NCBI GenBank assembly: GCA_009778065.1
Contig: WRKM01000026.1
Coordinates: 1-40,947, forward strand
Length of the DNA stretch: 40,947 nucleotides
Source of the DNA: Oscillospiraceae bacterium
GTDB taxonomy: Bacteria > Bacillota > Clostridia > Oscillospirales > Ruminococcaceae
Direction of reading: 5' to 3'
Part shown: positions 1 to 6,983 of the stretch, one piece after another
How the letters are laid out: each line of letters begins with the position of its first letter
How positions within the stretch are numbered: the stretch's first letter is position 1
Program-made: the position numbers and the translations under genes
The notes under the pieces: generated by a model
The model's input: only the letters and a program-made list of their open reading frames with translations
Databases searched by the model: none
What the model was told of the DNA's origin: nothing

Positions 1-156
1 AGTTGTCATAGCGGGTTTTGGAAACCTCCCTGTTGCTTTTTTGTTTAGCAACTATAACTGTAACACAGGTTTCCTTTTTCCGCTACTCTTTTTTTGCTAA
101 GTGTAACACTTCTATTGTAATCCTACAGCTTCTCTTTGTGTTTTTATCCGCTACTC

Positions 157-185
157 TTGACATTTTAAAAGTTACGGGTTATAAT
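157..185 (+). promoter_or_regulatory. Consensus sigma-A promoter of the toxin-antitoxin pair
   Basis: A perfect TTGACA (157-162) and a perfect TATAAT (180-185) are separated by 17 bases, about 35 bases before the antitoxin start. Such a consensus promoter fits a toxin-antitoxin operon held down by its own antitoxin. Upstream, 1-156 is T-rich and holds two copies of CCGCTACTC about 70 bases apart. I see no gene there. Confidence 0.8.
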
Positions 186-195
186 AATATTATTA
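182..195. promoter_or_regulatory. 14-bp palindrome over the -10 and start site (candidate antitoxin operator)
   Basis: TAATAATATTATTA is a perfect inverted repeat that overlaps the -10 box of the preceding promoter and its expected start point. A repressor bound here would block initiation. Autorepression by the antitoxin is usual for this class of operon, but binding here is inference, and AT-only palindromes also arise by chance. Confidence 0.45.
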
Positions 196-219
196 GGATT
201 TTTATTAGGGGGAGGTATC

Positions 220-417
220 ATGGAGGCTTACAAATTTAAAGGAGTAGCGGAAAATGGTGTTATTGCGTTACCGCAGGAATTTATGAATAAATTTGTTGAA
301 ATAACCGTATGTGAAATAGTTGATAAGCCTATTAGCAAAAGGGCTTTGTTATCTCCTGTTCAGATTGATACAAGCTGTTGGAAATGGAACAGGGAGGAAG
401 CGAATGAACGCAGATAG
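220..417 (+). CDS. Small antitoxin-like protein (65 aa) paired with a PIN toxin
   Basis: This 65-residue protein starts at an ATG behind a strong AGGGGGAGG ribosome site. Its first half has the look of a short strand-rich DNA-binding antitoxin (GVAENGVIALPQEF resembles the swapped-hairpin pattern of AbrB/MazE-like or Phd-like small proteins). The second half is polar and could wrap the toxin. The gene overlaps the PIN-domain gene by 14 bases, so the two are translationally coupled in the antitoxin-first order typical of VapBC-type modules. I cannot place the N-terminal fold firmly. The assignment rests mainly on size, order and overlap. Confidence 0.6.
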   Translation: MEAYKFKGVAENGVIALPQEFMNKFVEITVCEIVDKPISKRALLSPVQIDTSCWKWNREEANERR

Positions 418-817
418 GGTTTTCTTTGACACGAACATTTTCATTTATATGTATGCGGTTTCAGAACCGTACAAGAAAGAAACTTGTTTATCCCTGCTTG
501 ATAGATGCGATTGCGTTACAAGCACACAAGCCATAAACGAAATCTGTAATGTGTTGACAAGGAAAATTCATACACCTTTTGAGGATATAAAGAAAATCGT
601 AAATGATATTTATAACATCTGTGAAGTTCGGCTTATTCAAAAGCAGACGGTATTAAATGCTCTCGACCTTAAAGACCGTTATGGCTTCTCGTTTTTCGAT
701 TGTCTTATGCTTTCATCAGCGTTGGAAAGTAATTGCAGTGTTCTATATTCAGAAGATATGGCAGATGGACAAATGATTGAGGCAAAATTGAAAATTGCAA
801 ATCCGTTTAATGAGTAA
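404..817 (+). CDS. PIN-domain ribonuclease toxin (VapC-like)
   Basis: The 137-residue protein begins VFFDTNIFIYMY, the classic PIN opening with the first metal-binding aspartate (D9). E46 in the AINEICNV helix, D99 in the SFFDCLM segment and D118 near LYSEDM supply the rest of the acidic cluster. PIN toxins cleave tRNA or rRNA using Mg2+ or Mn2+, and are held inactive by the antitoxin encoded just upstream. I start it at 404 because AGGGAGG lies just upstream (391-397). An in-frame ATG further upstream at 320 lies inside the antitoxin gene and has no ribosome site. Length and motif order match the family. The exact RNA target cannot be read from the sequence. Confidence 0.85.
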   Translation: MNADRVFFDTNIFIYMYAVSEPYKKETCLSLLDRCDCVTSTQAINEICNVLTRKIHTPFEDIKKIVNDIYNICEVRLIQKQTVLNALDLKDRYGFSFFDCLMLSSALESNCSVLYSEDMADGQMIEAKLKIANPFNE

Positions 818-880
818 TGCTTCTGCAAATTTCTCTCTCGTCAAACGCTTTTATACTAAAAAACCCCTCCGAATTTACGT

Positions 881-909
881 TTGAATTTTTGCGGATTATG
901 GGTTATAAT
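881..909 (+). promoter_or_regulatory. Promoter of the exonuclease gene
   Basis: TTGAAT (881-886) and TATAAT (904-909) are 17 bases apart. Transcription would start near 916, giving a leader of about 90 bases before the exonuclease ATG. The gap 818-880 before it holds no clear hairpin terminator for the toxin gene. Confidence 0.7.
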
Positions 910-915
910 GGGATA

Positions 916-1006
916 GTAACATTATCCGTACTTCGCTTGTGAAGTACTACGCTCAAGGCGGCTATTCGGGACGTGGGTTGAGAAATTTATATTTTCGGGT
1001 GTCATT
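916..1006 (+). ncRNA. Structured leader of unknown type
   Basis: The leader holds a 7-bp hairpin GTACTTC/GAAGTAC with a 6-base loop (928-947). A second fold closed by CTCAA (952-956) and TTGAG (978-982) follows around a G-rich core. There is no U-run after either stem, and the ribosome site before the ATG at 1007 is weak (CGGGTG). This could be a regulatory leader or a small RNA. I do not recognise a named riboswitch class. Confidence 0.35.
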
Positions 1007-1852
1007 ATGGAAAAACTCTTAATAATTGACGGGCACAACCTTTTGTTTCAAATGTTTTTCGGTATGCCGTCAAGAATAGTGAACAAACAGGGGAAAGCAA
1101 TTCACGGCACGCTCGGATTTGTCGGCGCGCTGAACAAAATTATGAAACTTACTGTGCCTACCCATGTTGTTGTGGTTTTCGACGGCGAGCATCAAAACAG
1201 CCGAGCCGAAATTTTACCCGAATATAAGGCGAATCGCATTGATTATTCTGAAATTCCCGATAACGAAAATCCGTTTTCTCAGCTTGAAGATATTTATTCA
1301 GCCCTTGATTTTATGGGAATAAGACATTATGAGGAACAGGAATTTGAGGCTGACGATACTATTGCGAGCTACGTCATTACATACAGCCGGAATATGCGGG
1401 TAATTATTTCCTCGTTTGACAGCGATTTTTTTCAGCTAATCAACGACAATGTTTCTGTTTTGAGGTATCGAGGAGATAAAACAATTATTTGCGATACGGC
1501 GTATATACAAAACAAATTCGGGATTTTTCCCGAACAATACGCGGATTTTAAGTCATTGACGGGCGACGGTTCAGACAACATAAAAGGCGCTGAAAAAGTC
1601 GGAGTAAAAACGGCGGCGGATTTGATTAAACAATTCGGAAATATACAAAACGTCATAAGAAAAGCAGATGAAATAGTAAAACCGCGTATAAGAGAATCTG
1701 TTAAAAGCAGCGCTAATCAATTAGAAAAAAATCTTGATTTGATAAAACTGAAAAACAATTGCCGACTCAGATTTGAGATAACCGCCCTTTTGTATGAAAG
1801 TAGCGGATTTGCCACTAATGAAATCCTAAAAGCAATAGGGCTTTATGAATAA
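1007..1852 (+). CDS. Stand-alone 5'-3' exonuclease (PolA N-terminal / FEN family)
   Basis: The 281-residue protein matches the 5'-3' exonuclease domain of DNA polymerase I without the polymerase. It opens LLIIDGHNLLFQMFFGMP (first metal aspartate). It continues with VVVVFDGEHQNSRAEILPEYKANR (the arch-helix arginine/lysine part), EFEADDTIASY (acidic pair), SSFDSDFFQLI, and SLTGDGSDNIKGAEKVGVKTA, which is the helix-3-turn DNA-binding motif with two more metal aspartates. Proteins of this kind remove RNA primers or flaps, or act in repair. The neighbours give no hint of a dedicated pathway. Its ribosome site is weak while its promoter is strong, suggesting control at the leader. A terminator follows about 90 bases downstream. 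Confidence 0.88.
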   Translation: MEKLLIIDGHNLLFQMFFGMPSRIVNKQGKAIHGTLGFVGALNKIMKLTVPTHVVVVFDGEHQNSRAEILPEYKANRIDYSEIPDNENPFSQLEDIYSALDFMGIRHYEEQEFEADDTIASYVITYSRNMRVIISSFDSDFFQLINDNVSVLRYRGDKTIICDTAYIQNKFGIFPEQYADFKSLTGDGSDNIKGAEKVGVKTAADLIKQFGNIQNVIRKADEIVKPRIRESVKSSANQLEKNLDLIKLKNNCRLRFEITALLYESSGFATNEILKAIGLYE

Positions 1853-1943
1853 AATAAGCATTTATCAAGGTCAAATCTTGGCTTTTTCAATATGGCGGGT
1901 ATCTACATTATCTAATCCTCAAACAAAGCAGACCAATAAAAAG

Positions 1944-1971
1944 GCACTTCATTAAACTTGAAGTGCTTTTT
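1944..1971 (+). terminator. Intrinsic terminator after the exonuclease gene
   Basis: GCACTTCA (1944-1951) pairs perfectly with TGAAGTGC (1959-1966) around a 7-base loop, followed by TTTTT and preceded by an A-run. The A-run means it could also work weakly on the other strand. Confidence 0.85.
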
Positions 1972-2002
1972 ATACAATATTAGAATGCTTGTTGCCTAAA
2001 CC

Positions 2003-2143
2003 GTGAATTTTAGCGGGTTTTGCGGGATTTTGCCGTTTGCTTCTCTACCACCCCTTGTCACTTATATCGAGGGATTAAGCACCGTAATTTTACCTCAAAA
2101 TTATAATGAAGATCAGTGGGTGTGGTTTTGGTGGGAATGGTAA
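2003..2143 (+). other. Possible short reading frame or gene remnant (46 codons, GTG start)
   Basis: An open frame from a GTG at 2003 runs to TAA at 2141-2143 and ends in the unusual aromatic string QWVWFWWEW. It has no convincing ribosome site. It lies in the 296-base gap between the terminator and the end of the radical SAM gene. It may be the tail of a lost gene, or chance. I assign no function. Confidence 0.2.
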
Positions 2144-2148
2144 TCAAG

Positions 2149-3192
2149 CTATACGGTTTCTTTTGCGTAAGCAATAATATTCTCACGCTCTTCCGGCAAA
2201 TATGTAAACATATCAAAACTCAAACCATTCTTTTGCAATAAAGAGACAAGCCTTCCCGCCGATTTTACTAACTTTTCGCTTTCTTCGTCTCCGAGGAAAT
2301 ATTTTATACCGGTATCGCGGGATAACGTTAAATGCCCTGTTTTTAATATTTTCATTATTTCAACCACAAAAGTAAAATCATCAGCAGTGTCATTTATTCC
2401 GGGTAGAATAATGTATTTTAAAGTTATTTGTCCTGGTCTTGAAGAGCTTGTAAAATATTTGACTAAATTTTCAGTTACAACAGCAAAATTATCTACTCCT
2501 TTAATTTTCTTCCATGTTTGAGACGTACCCGAATCAATGGATAAGTTTATAGCGGCATAAGGATTACTTTTTAGAATCTGCGCTATTTCTTCATCAAAAA
2601 TAAAACAGTTTGTATAAAAATGAACATGTTTATATCTTACTAAATTAAATATTCTTTCCTTAAACGGATGTATTGTTATTTCACCGCTTGAAATTTGCCA
2701 TAATGCCTCAGGTGAAATCAAATTTTTATTTTTTGCATATTCTAATACATCGAAAACTTTTTCATAATAAAGCTGATGTTTTTGCGCCTGATAAATTCTT
2801 AGTTCAGAATTTTGTGCTATACCGCAATACATACACTTACACTGACATGGAGCGGGATATGTCGATAGATTTATATAATTGATAAGAGCTTCCGACTTAC
2901 CCCAATCCATCATTTTAAAATGCGCGCATTTTTTACATTTATCCGTAAGGTTAGCACTCTCTCCGGCAAGCTGAGTCCCGAATAAGGAGATTTTCTTACT
3001 TTCTTCAATAAATGATTTGCGTACTTTAAAAAAGTTTTTGATTGATTCTTCGGGCGAGCCGGCAAGAGCCGCCCCCGGAACATCACCAAGAACCTCACAA
3101 CAAAAAGTCATATGTTTTCTGTTGTCAACGTCAATTCGTCCGTTGAAATTCAAATAACAACGTTCGAGTAACATGCAGCTGTAGTATTTCAT
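2149..3192 (-). CDS. Radical SAM protein with an N-terminal SPASM-like cysteine region
   Basis: The 347-residue protein carries the radical SAM cluster motif CxxxCxxC at C116, C120 and C123, with C118 inside it. The SAM-binding part follows, with SSGEITIHPF in place of the usual GGEP element and LSIDSGTSQTWKKIKG resembling the strand-4 substrate region. The N-terminus has C6, C12, C31, C32, C86 and C89 in a pattern like a SPASM or twitch cluster domain. Such domains usually lie at the C-terminus, so an N-terminal one is unusual. The ribosome site is GAGGG. It lies 47 bases after the large lipoprotein gene on the same strand and probably shares its transcript. The substrate is unknown: peptide modification, or activation of a partner enzyme, are both possible. 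Confidence 0.78.
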   Translation of the reverse strand: MKYYSCMLLERCYLNFNGRIDVDNRKHMTFCCEVLGDVPGAALAGSPEESIKNFFKVRKSFIEESKKISLFGTQLAGESANLTDKCKKCAHFKMMDWGKSEALINYINLSTYPAPCQCKCMYCGIAQNSELRIYQAQKHQLYYEKVFDVLEYAKNKNLISPEALWQISSGEITIHPFKERIFNLVRYKHVHFYTNCFIFDEEIAQILKSNPYAAINLSIDSGTSQTWKKIKGVDNFAVVTENLVKYFTSSSRPGQITLKYIILPGINDTADDFTFVVEIMKILKTGHLTLSRDTGIKYFLGDEESEKLVKSAGRLVSLLQKNGLSFDMFTYLPEERENIIAYAKETV

Positions 3193-3239
3193 TTAAAAAC
3201 CCTCAACCTTTAAATTTAATCGTTTACTTACCTCTATTT

Positions 3240-4970
3240 TCAATTATAGTGAATTTTTACATTTTTGTCAAGCTCTGCCCCGCCCCACTCAATCACGCTG
3301 AATCCTGTCCGCTCAAAGCTCTCTAATTTCTGCTCCGGTATATTTATGGGATTTTGGAGCGGCTGATATACCATAAACACCCTCAAAACGCTGTCGGGCT
3401 TCGGTGAAACGAAGAGCGGCGCGTTTTTTTCGTATTCATCGGTCTGGAAGGTGATTAAGTTATAAGGGTTATTTTGCATAATCGGCAGCCAGTAGACTAT
3501 AAATTCATTATACTCGCGTGGACGAAGCCCTAAGTATTCTAATTTTTCCTGTAAAAACGCCGCTGTATCTGAGCCTTTTACGACAAAGCCGCTTGAGAAA
3601 TCCCAGTTAGCGGGACCTTCGCCTTCCCAGTATAAATAGGAGTATTCGCGTTCATCGGCTTTGTTAATCAATGTACCATCGGGGTAAGCCGTAACGCTCC
3701 AACCATCACCGTAATCGGGATAAGTACAGGTGAATCTTCCGCCTGTCGGGAAAGTAACACGGACTTCAATATCGGTAGTTTCTTCGGGGTAAAGGTAGAT
3801 GACGGGTTTTGCCCATGCGCCTTCGTCAAATGCCCCATAACCGTGTAAATAACTCTCGTCTTGTTCGATAAACGCATTTACTGTCCTTTTCAATGATTCA
3901 AGTACCGCAGTTTCATCAAGGTCGTACCAATACGGCGGGTCATAATATCCACTGTCATTAGGGTTAAGCACATAGGCAGAGTTGAATGAACGTTCAAAAG
4001 CCCCCTTTATTTCATAAAATCTGTAAACGGGAGGGTAGGAAGGTTCAAGCGGTTCGGAAAACGGACCACTTAATCTTCCTTCGGGGTCATCGGGATTTTC
4101 TTCATGATACTTTAAACCTTCTAAATATCCTTCCATCTGTTTTTCATATTCTTGTAATTCTTCCGCAGTCGCCGTAAGCACTTCTCCGTCTATAGTGAAA
4201 ACACACGTATCGGCAGGACTTACATTTGGTGTATATTTTTCCGAAAACTTGACATATTCGGTTACTTGGTTATCTGTAAAATCAAATAAACTGAAACGAA
4301 ACTCCCATGGCTCGCTGTCGGAGGGCATACCGTCTAAATAGTCGGCAAACAATGCCCAGGCACTTCCGTGGTTGGCGCGTTCGCCTATTATGTAGGGGAT
4401 AGCCCAGCTTTTATTTCCGCTTTCATCAGTGTAAAGGAAAATACTGCGATTCCCTGTTACGCCTGTACGCCAGTTATAAGTCACCTTTGCAAATTCTGTG
4501 AGTTCATCGCCGCCTATTTTATATATGTTTATTGTATCGCCCGAAACATACTCATAATACTCGCTTACATAGTCTTGCACCTCGCTGTCCCATATGCCTC
4601 GAAATGTTTTGATAAGTTCTCCGCTGTATGTCAAAAACTCCGGAGTACCGTCAAAGTCCAAATCAATCAAAGTACCTCCCCATATATTCTCCTGCTCCCA
4701 CACGTCCTTGTTATCTATAAGCAAATTAAACAATTCCTCCGCTTCTTCGTTTACGAGTTCGAGCGGTGGTGGCGGTGGTGTTGTTGTCACCGGCGGTTCG
4801 GTTGTTACAGGCGGCGTGGTTATAAGCCCTTCGCCCTCGCCGTCTTCGGGGTACGGTTGTTGTTCAATAATCGGTTCGTCTGCCTGTTCGTTTTCGGTTG
4901 ACGTCTGCCCGTCACCGCACGCCGAGAACAAAATTAATCCTGTAAGTAATATTGCAATAAGTCTTTTCAT
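3240..4970 (-). CDS. Large surface lipoprotein with a KPVIYLYPE domain
   Basis: The 576-residue product begins with a lipoprotein signal peptide ending LILFSAC (Cys18 as lipid anchor). A Thr/Pro-rich spacer follows (residues about 45-72), typical of proteins held outside a Gram-positive membrane. The middle is acidic and aromatic and of unknown fold. From about residue 389 the segment AKPVIYLYPEE starts a conserved-looking domain of about 180 residues rich in Tyr and Trp, which I know only as a recurring domain of unknown function in secreted bacterial proteins. It starts behind GGAGAG and has a good promoter (5008-5036). I see no catalytic motif. Its likely partner is the radical SAM gene just downstream, by proximity only. 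Confidence 0.7.
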   Translation of the reverse strand: MKRLIAILLTGLILFSACGDGQTSTENEQADEPIIEQQPYPEDGEGEGLITTPPVTTEPPVTTTPPPPPLELVNEEAEELFNLLIDNKDVWEQENIWGGTLIDLDFDGTPEFLTYSGELIKTFRGIWDSEVQDYVSEYYEYVSGDTINIYKIGGDELTEFAKVTYNWRTGVTGNRSIFLYTDESGNKSWAIPYIIGERANHGSAWALFADYLDGMPSDSEPWEFRFSLFDFTDNQVTEYVKFSEKYTPNVSPADTCVFTIDGEVLTATAEELQEYEKQMEGYLEGLKYHEENPDDPEGRLSGPFSEPLEPSYPPVYRFYEIKGAFERSFNSAYVLNPNDSGYYDPPYWYDLDETAVLESLKRTVNAFIEQDESYLHGYGAFDEGAWAKPVIYLYPEETTDIEVRVTFPTGGRFTCTYPDYGDGWSVTAYPDGTLINKADEREYSYLYWEGEGPANWDFSSGFVVKGSDTAAFLQEKLEYLGLRPREYNEFIVYWLPIMQNNPYNLITFQTDEYEKNAPLFVSPKPDSVLRVFMVYQPLQNPINIPEQKLESFERTGFSVIEWGGAELDKNVKIHYN

Positions 4971-5007
4971 GACGGCTCTCCTTAGCTTTTATACTCTGTT
5001 GTTTGGC

Positions 5008-5036
5008 ATTATACCATAAATTATTTATTAAGTCAA
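5008..5036 (-). promoter_or_regulatory. Promoter of the lipoprotein / radical SAM unit
   Basis: On the minus strand TTGACT (5036-5031) and TATAAT (5013-5008) are 17 bases apart. The -10 box lies about 37 bases before the lipoprotein ATG. Confidence 0.78.
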
Positions 5037-5127
5037 GATTTTCACAATCCCCGGCGGCAATAAAAAAATTTTTTCAAAATTAATAATCATAATTGCGTAA
5101 AACAGCATGATAATTACACTAAATATA

Positions 5128-5157
5128 TTGCAAACAGTACAATCATTATGTTATAAT
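5128..5157 (+). promoter_or_regulatory. Promoter facing the sensor-kinase gene
   Basis: TTGCAA (5128-5133) and TATAAT (5152-5157) are separated by 18 bases. The next convincing gene on this strand begins at 5574, so the transcript would have a leader of about 410 bases. Confidence 0.55.
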
Positions 5158-5190
5158 CATAGTATACTATGTCGTTTAAGGTCGTTTAAA
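5158..5190. promoter_or_regulatory. Palindrome plus 10-bp direct repeat at the start site (candidate operator)
   Basis: A perfect 14-base palindrome CATAGTATACTATG (5158-5171) sits immediately after the -10 box. Two direct copies of GTCGTTTAA(G/A) follow (5171-5180 and 5181-5190), spaced exactly one helical turn. Paired sites at this position would suit a repressor, or a regulator of the sensor gene. No regulator gene is adjacent. Confidence 0.45.
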
Positions 5191-5573
5191 AACAAAAAAT
5201 CGTCATAACGCACAAAGAACGGCAATAAAAACCGAGCTTTATCACCCATTATCCACAATCGCAACCGATGAGGATATGGAGAAAAGCCCTGCTGTTTGCC
5301 GTGAGCGGTTTTAAGTTGTTCTCGTCTGCCCGACATATCAACCCGAAAGCCGAGCAGACGAAACCCACCCCGATTTTATTCAAAGCGCGTAAAATCGTGA
5401 GAATCTGTACTCATAACAGGCGTACAACCGATAGAACTAAATCCCAAAATGCTGTCCACATACTGCTTTTCCTCCCTTCTGTATTCTTCGATATATTAAG
5501 AATAACACAGGAGCTTTGAGAAAAGTGTATGAACTTGGCGTCGAAAAACGTCTTTTTTTAAAGGAGTAACAGA
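5191..5573. other. Long leader region with no convincing gene
   Basis: This stretch holds an 83-codon plus-strand frame (5268-5519) without a ribosome site. On the minus strand there is a 16-codon frame (M-W-T-A-F-W-D...) behind a good GGGAGG site. The minus frame stays open past its TGA for about 55 further codons containing GFVCSAFGLICRAD. That pattern hints at a small membrane peptide or a decayed peptide gene, but neither frame can be called. The end of the region carries AAAGGAG, the ribosome site of the kinase gene at 5574. Confidence 0.3.
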
Positions 5574-6980
5574 ATGATTTTTTTTGATTTAATAAAAGCG
5601 TTGTCTTTATCCTTGTTTACCTACTTGATTTATATAAAGCTTCGATATAAAAAAAGAGTCCCTCTTTCCCGAAGGCTCTTTGTCGGTTTTATTTACACTG
5701 CTGTTTCCGTTTTGACGCTTATGTGTTTATCAATGTATATTACCGAACCGTTTAAATCTATACTCGCTATTTTTATATCGGGCTTTGTACTTAAAATAGT
5801 TGAGAATACAGACATTAAACGCAGTGTGTTTTTTATCGGTATATCATATGCCCTCAGCAAGATTTTTTATCTTGCTTCGACTGTTATATCAAGCTTTTTG
5901 TTTATGGCGTTTTTCGGGGTTGACGAATTAAATATATGGCTTTTAATCTTAATTTCTGTTATCCAAGCGATTCTTGCAGCATTGTTTTATGAAATTAAAT
6001 TCAAAACGACAATAAAGTATAATAAGAACACGGTCGGCGCGGGTACGGCATTATCGGGGGTCGCGTTAATTATATACGGCGTCTTACGCACGGACAGGCT
6101 GTCGGACAGTCAACTGACCCTGCTGTCCGCAGGGGTGGTTTTATGCGGGATAGGCTTGTACTGGCTGTTGAAAAGGGAATCTATCGCCGCCTATAATGAA
6201 AAAATACATAAGCTCATGAATTTAAAATTACAAGCGGAATTATTACAGTTAGATGAAGCAAAATATTTTCTCGAAAAAAATCTTCATACACAAAGCAAAA
6301 AGCTCCCGGCATACGAGGAAGCTGTGAAAGAGCTTATTTACAGCACTGAAAACCCTGAGGTCATGAAAAAAGCGAGCAGACTTTTCGGAGAAATTCAAAA
6401 TGTCCGTACAGAGCGGGCAAAAGAAATATGGGAGCCGCAGGAAAGAAAACCTCTTCCCCCAACAGGGGTCGCACTCATAGACAGGGCATTTAGGTACTAT
6501 AACGGTATGAGTGCGAAGGTGGGCATTAATTTTGAATTGAGCATTAACGGCGATTTAACCGATATATTTGATTATATCACACAATCACAGCTTGAAACCC
6601 TGATAACAAATATGCTCGATAACGCCAATAACGCATTGAAAAGGGCGGAACAAAACTTTGAAAGGTGTATTGCCGTCCGCTTGTGGGGAACAGAGAATGG
6701 TTGCGGATTAAGCGTAGTAGATACCGGTGAGCCTTTTTGCGCTGTGGTTTTAGCAGACTTAGAGCGGTGTAAAGCGACGCTTAGACCGTGCAGTAAAGGG
6801 TTTGGCGGCGATATAGGATTGGCTACGGTTTTTGAAATAATGCAGGGGTGCAGGGGGAGCATTATTATATCGGATTTACCCGGATTTAAGACTGTCTCTT
6901 TAAAATTCGATAACAAGGACAGGCTAATCATCGAAAAACATGACAGCCGAGTTTACGAGACAGCCGTTACAGCGAGATGA
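5574..6980 (+). CDS. Orphan membrane GHKL-type sensor kinase-like protein
   Basis: The 468-residue protein has about six or seven membrane helices in its first 200 residues, then a coiled linker, then a GHKL ATPase fold. The N box is around residues 343-360 (ITNMLDNANNALKRA), G1 is VVDTGEPF and G2 is GFGGDIGLATV. This layout is that of AgrC-like sensors, which read peptides and phosphorylate LytTR regulators. The phospho-acceptor helix shows no clear HD(F/Y)xxH box. The only nearby histidine is in EKNLHTQSKKLP, so it may use an atypical site or be inactive as a kinase. No response regulator is adjacent. It starts behind AAAGGAG and ends 3 bases from the convergent trpB2 gene. Confidence 0.7.
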   Translation: MIFFDLIKALSLSLFTYLIYIKLRYKKRVPLSRRLFVGFIYTAVSVLTLMCLSMYITEPFKSILAIFISGFVLKIVENTDIKRSVFFIGISYALSKIFYLASTVISSFLFMAFFGVDELNIWLLILISVIQAILAALFYEIKFKTTIKYNKNTVGAGTALSGVALIIYGVLRTDRLSDSQLTLLSAGVVLCGIGLYWLLKRESIAAYNEKIHKLMNLKLQAELLQLDEAKYFLEKNLHTQSKKLPAYEEAVKELIYSTENPEVMKKASRLFGEIQNVRTERAKEIWEPQERKPLPPTGVALIDRAFRYYNGMSAKVGINFELSINGDLTDIFDYITQSQLETLITNMLDNANNALKRAEQNFERCIAVRLWGTENGCGLSVVDTGEPFCAVVLADLERCKATLRPCSKGFGGDIGLATVFEIMQGCRGSIIISDLPGFKTVSLKFDNKDRLIIEKHDSRVYETAVTAR

Positions 6981-6983
6981 GCT

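Noticed and set aside
18-239. 73-codon hydrophobic frame at the left edge
   Set aside because: It has no ribosome site, runs across the promoter and start of the antitoxin gene, and its make-up follows the T-rich DNA.
4368-5019. Long plus-strand frames opposite the large lipoprotein gene
   Set aside because: They lie fully over a gene with a signal peptide, ribosome site and promoter, and consist of Ser/Gly/Val runs mirrored from its Thr/Pro spacer.
5268-5519. 83-codon plus-strand frame in the sensor leader
   Set aside because: No ribosome site and no recognisable pattern; kept only as part of the described leader region.
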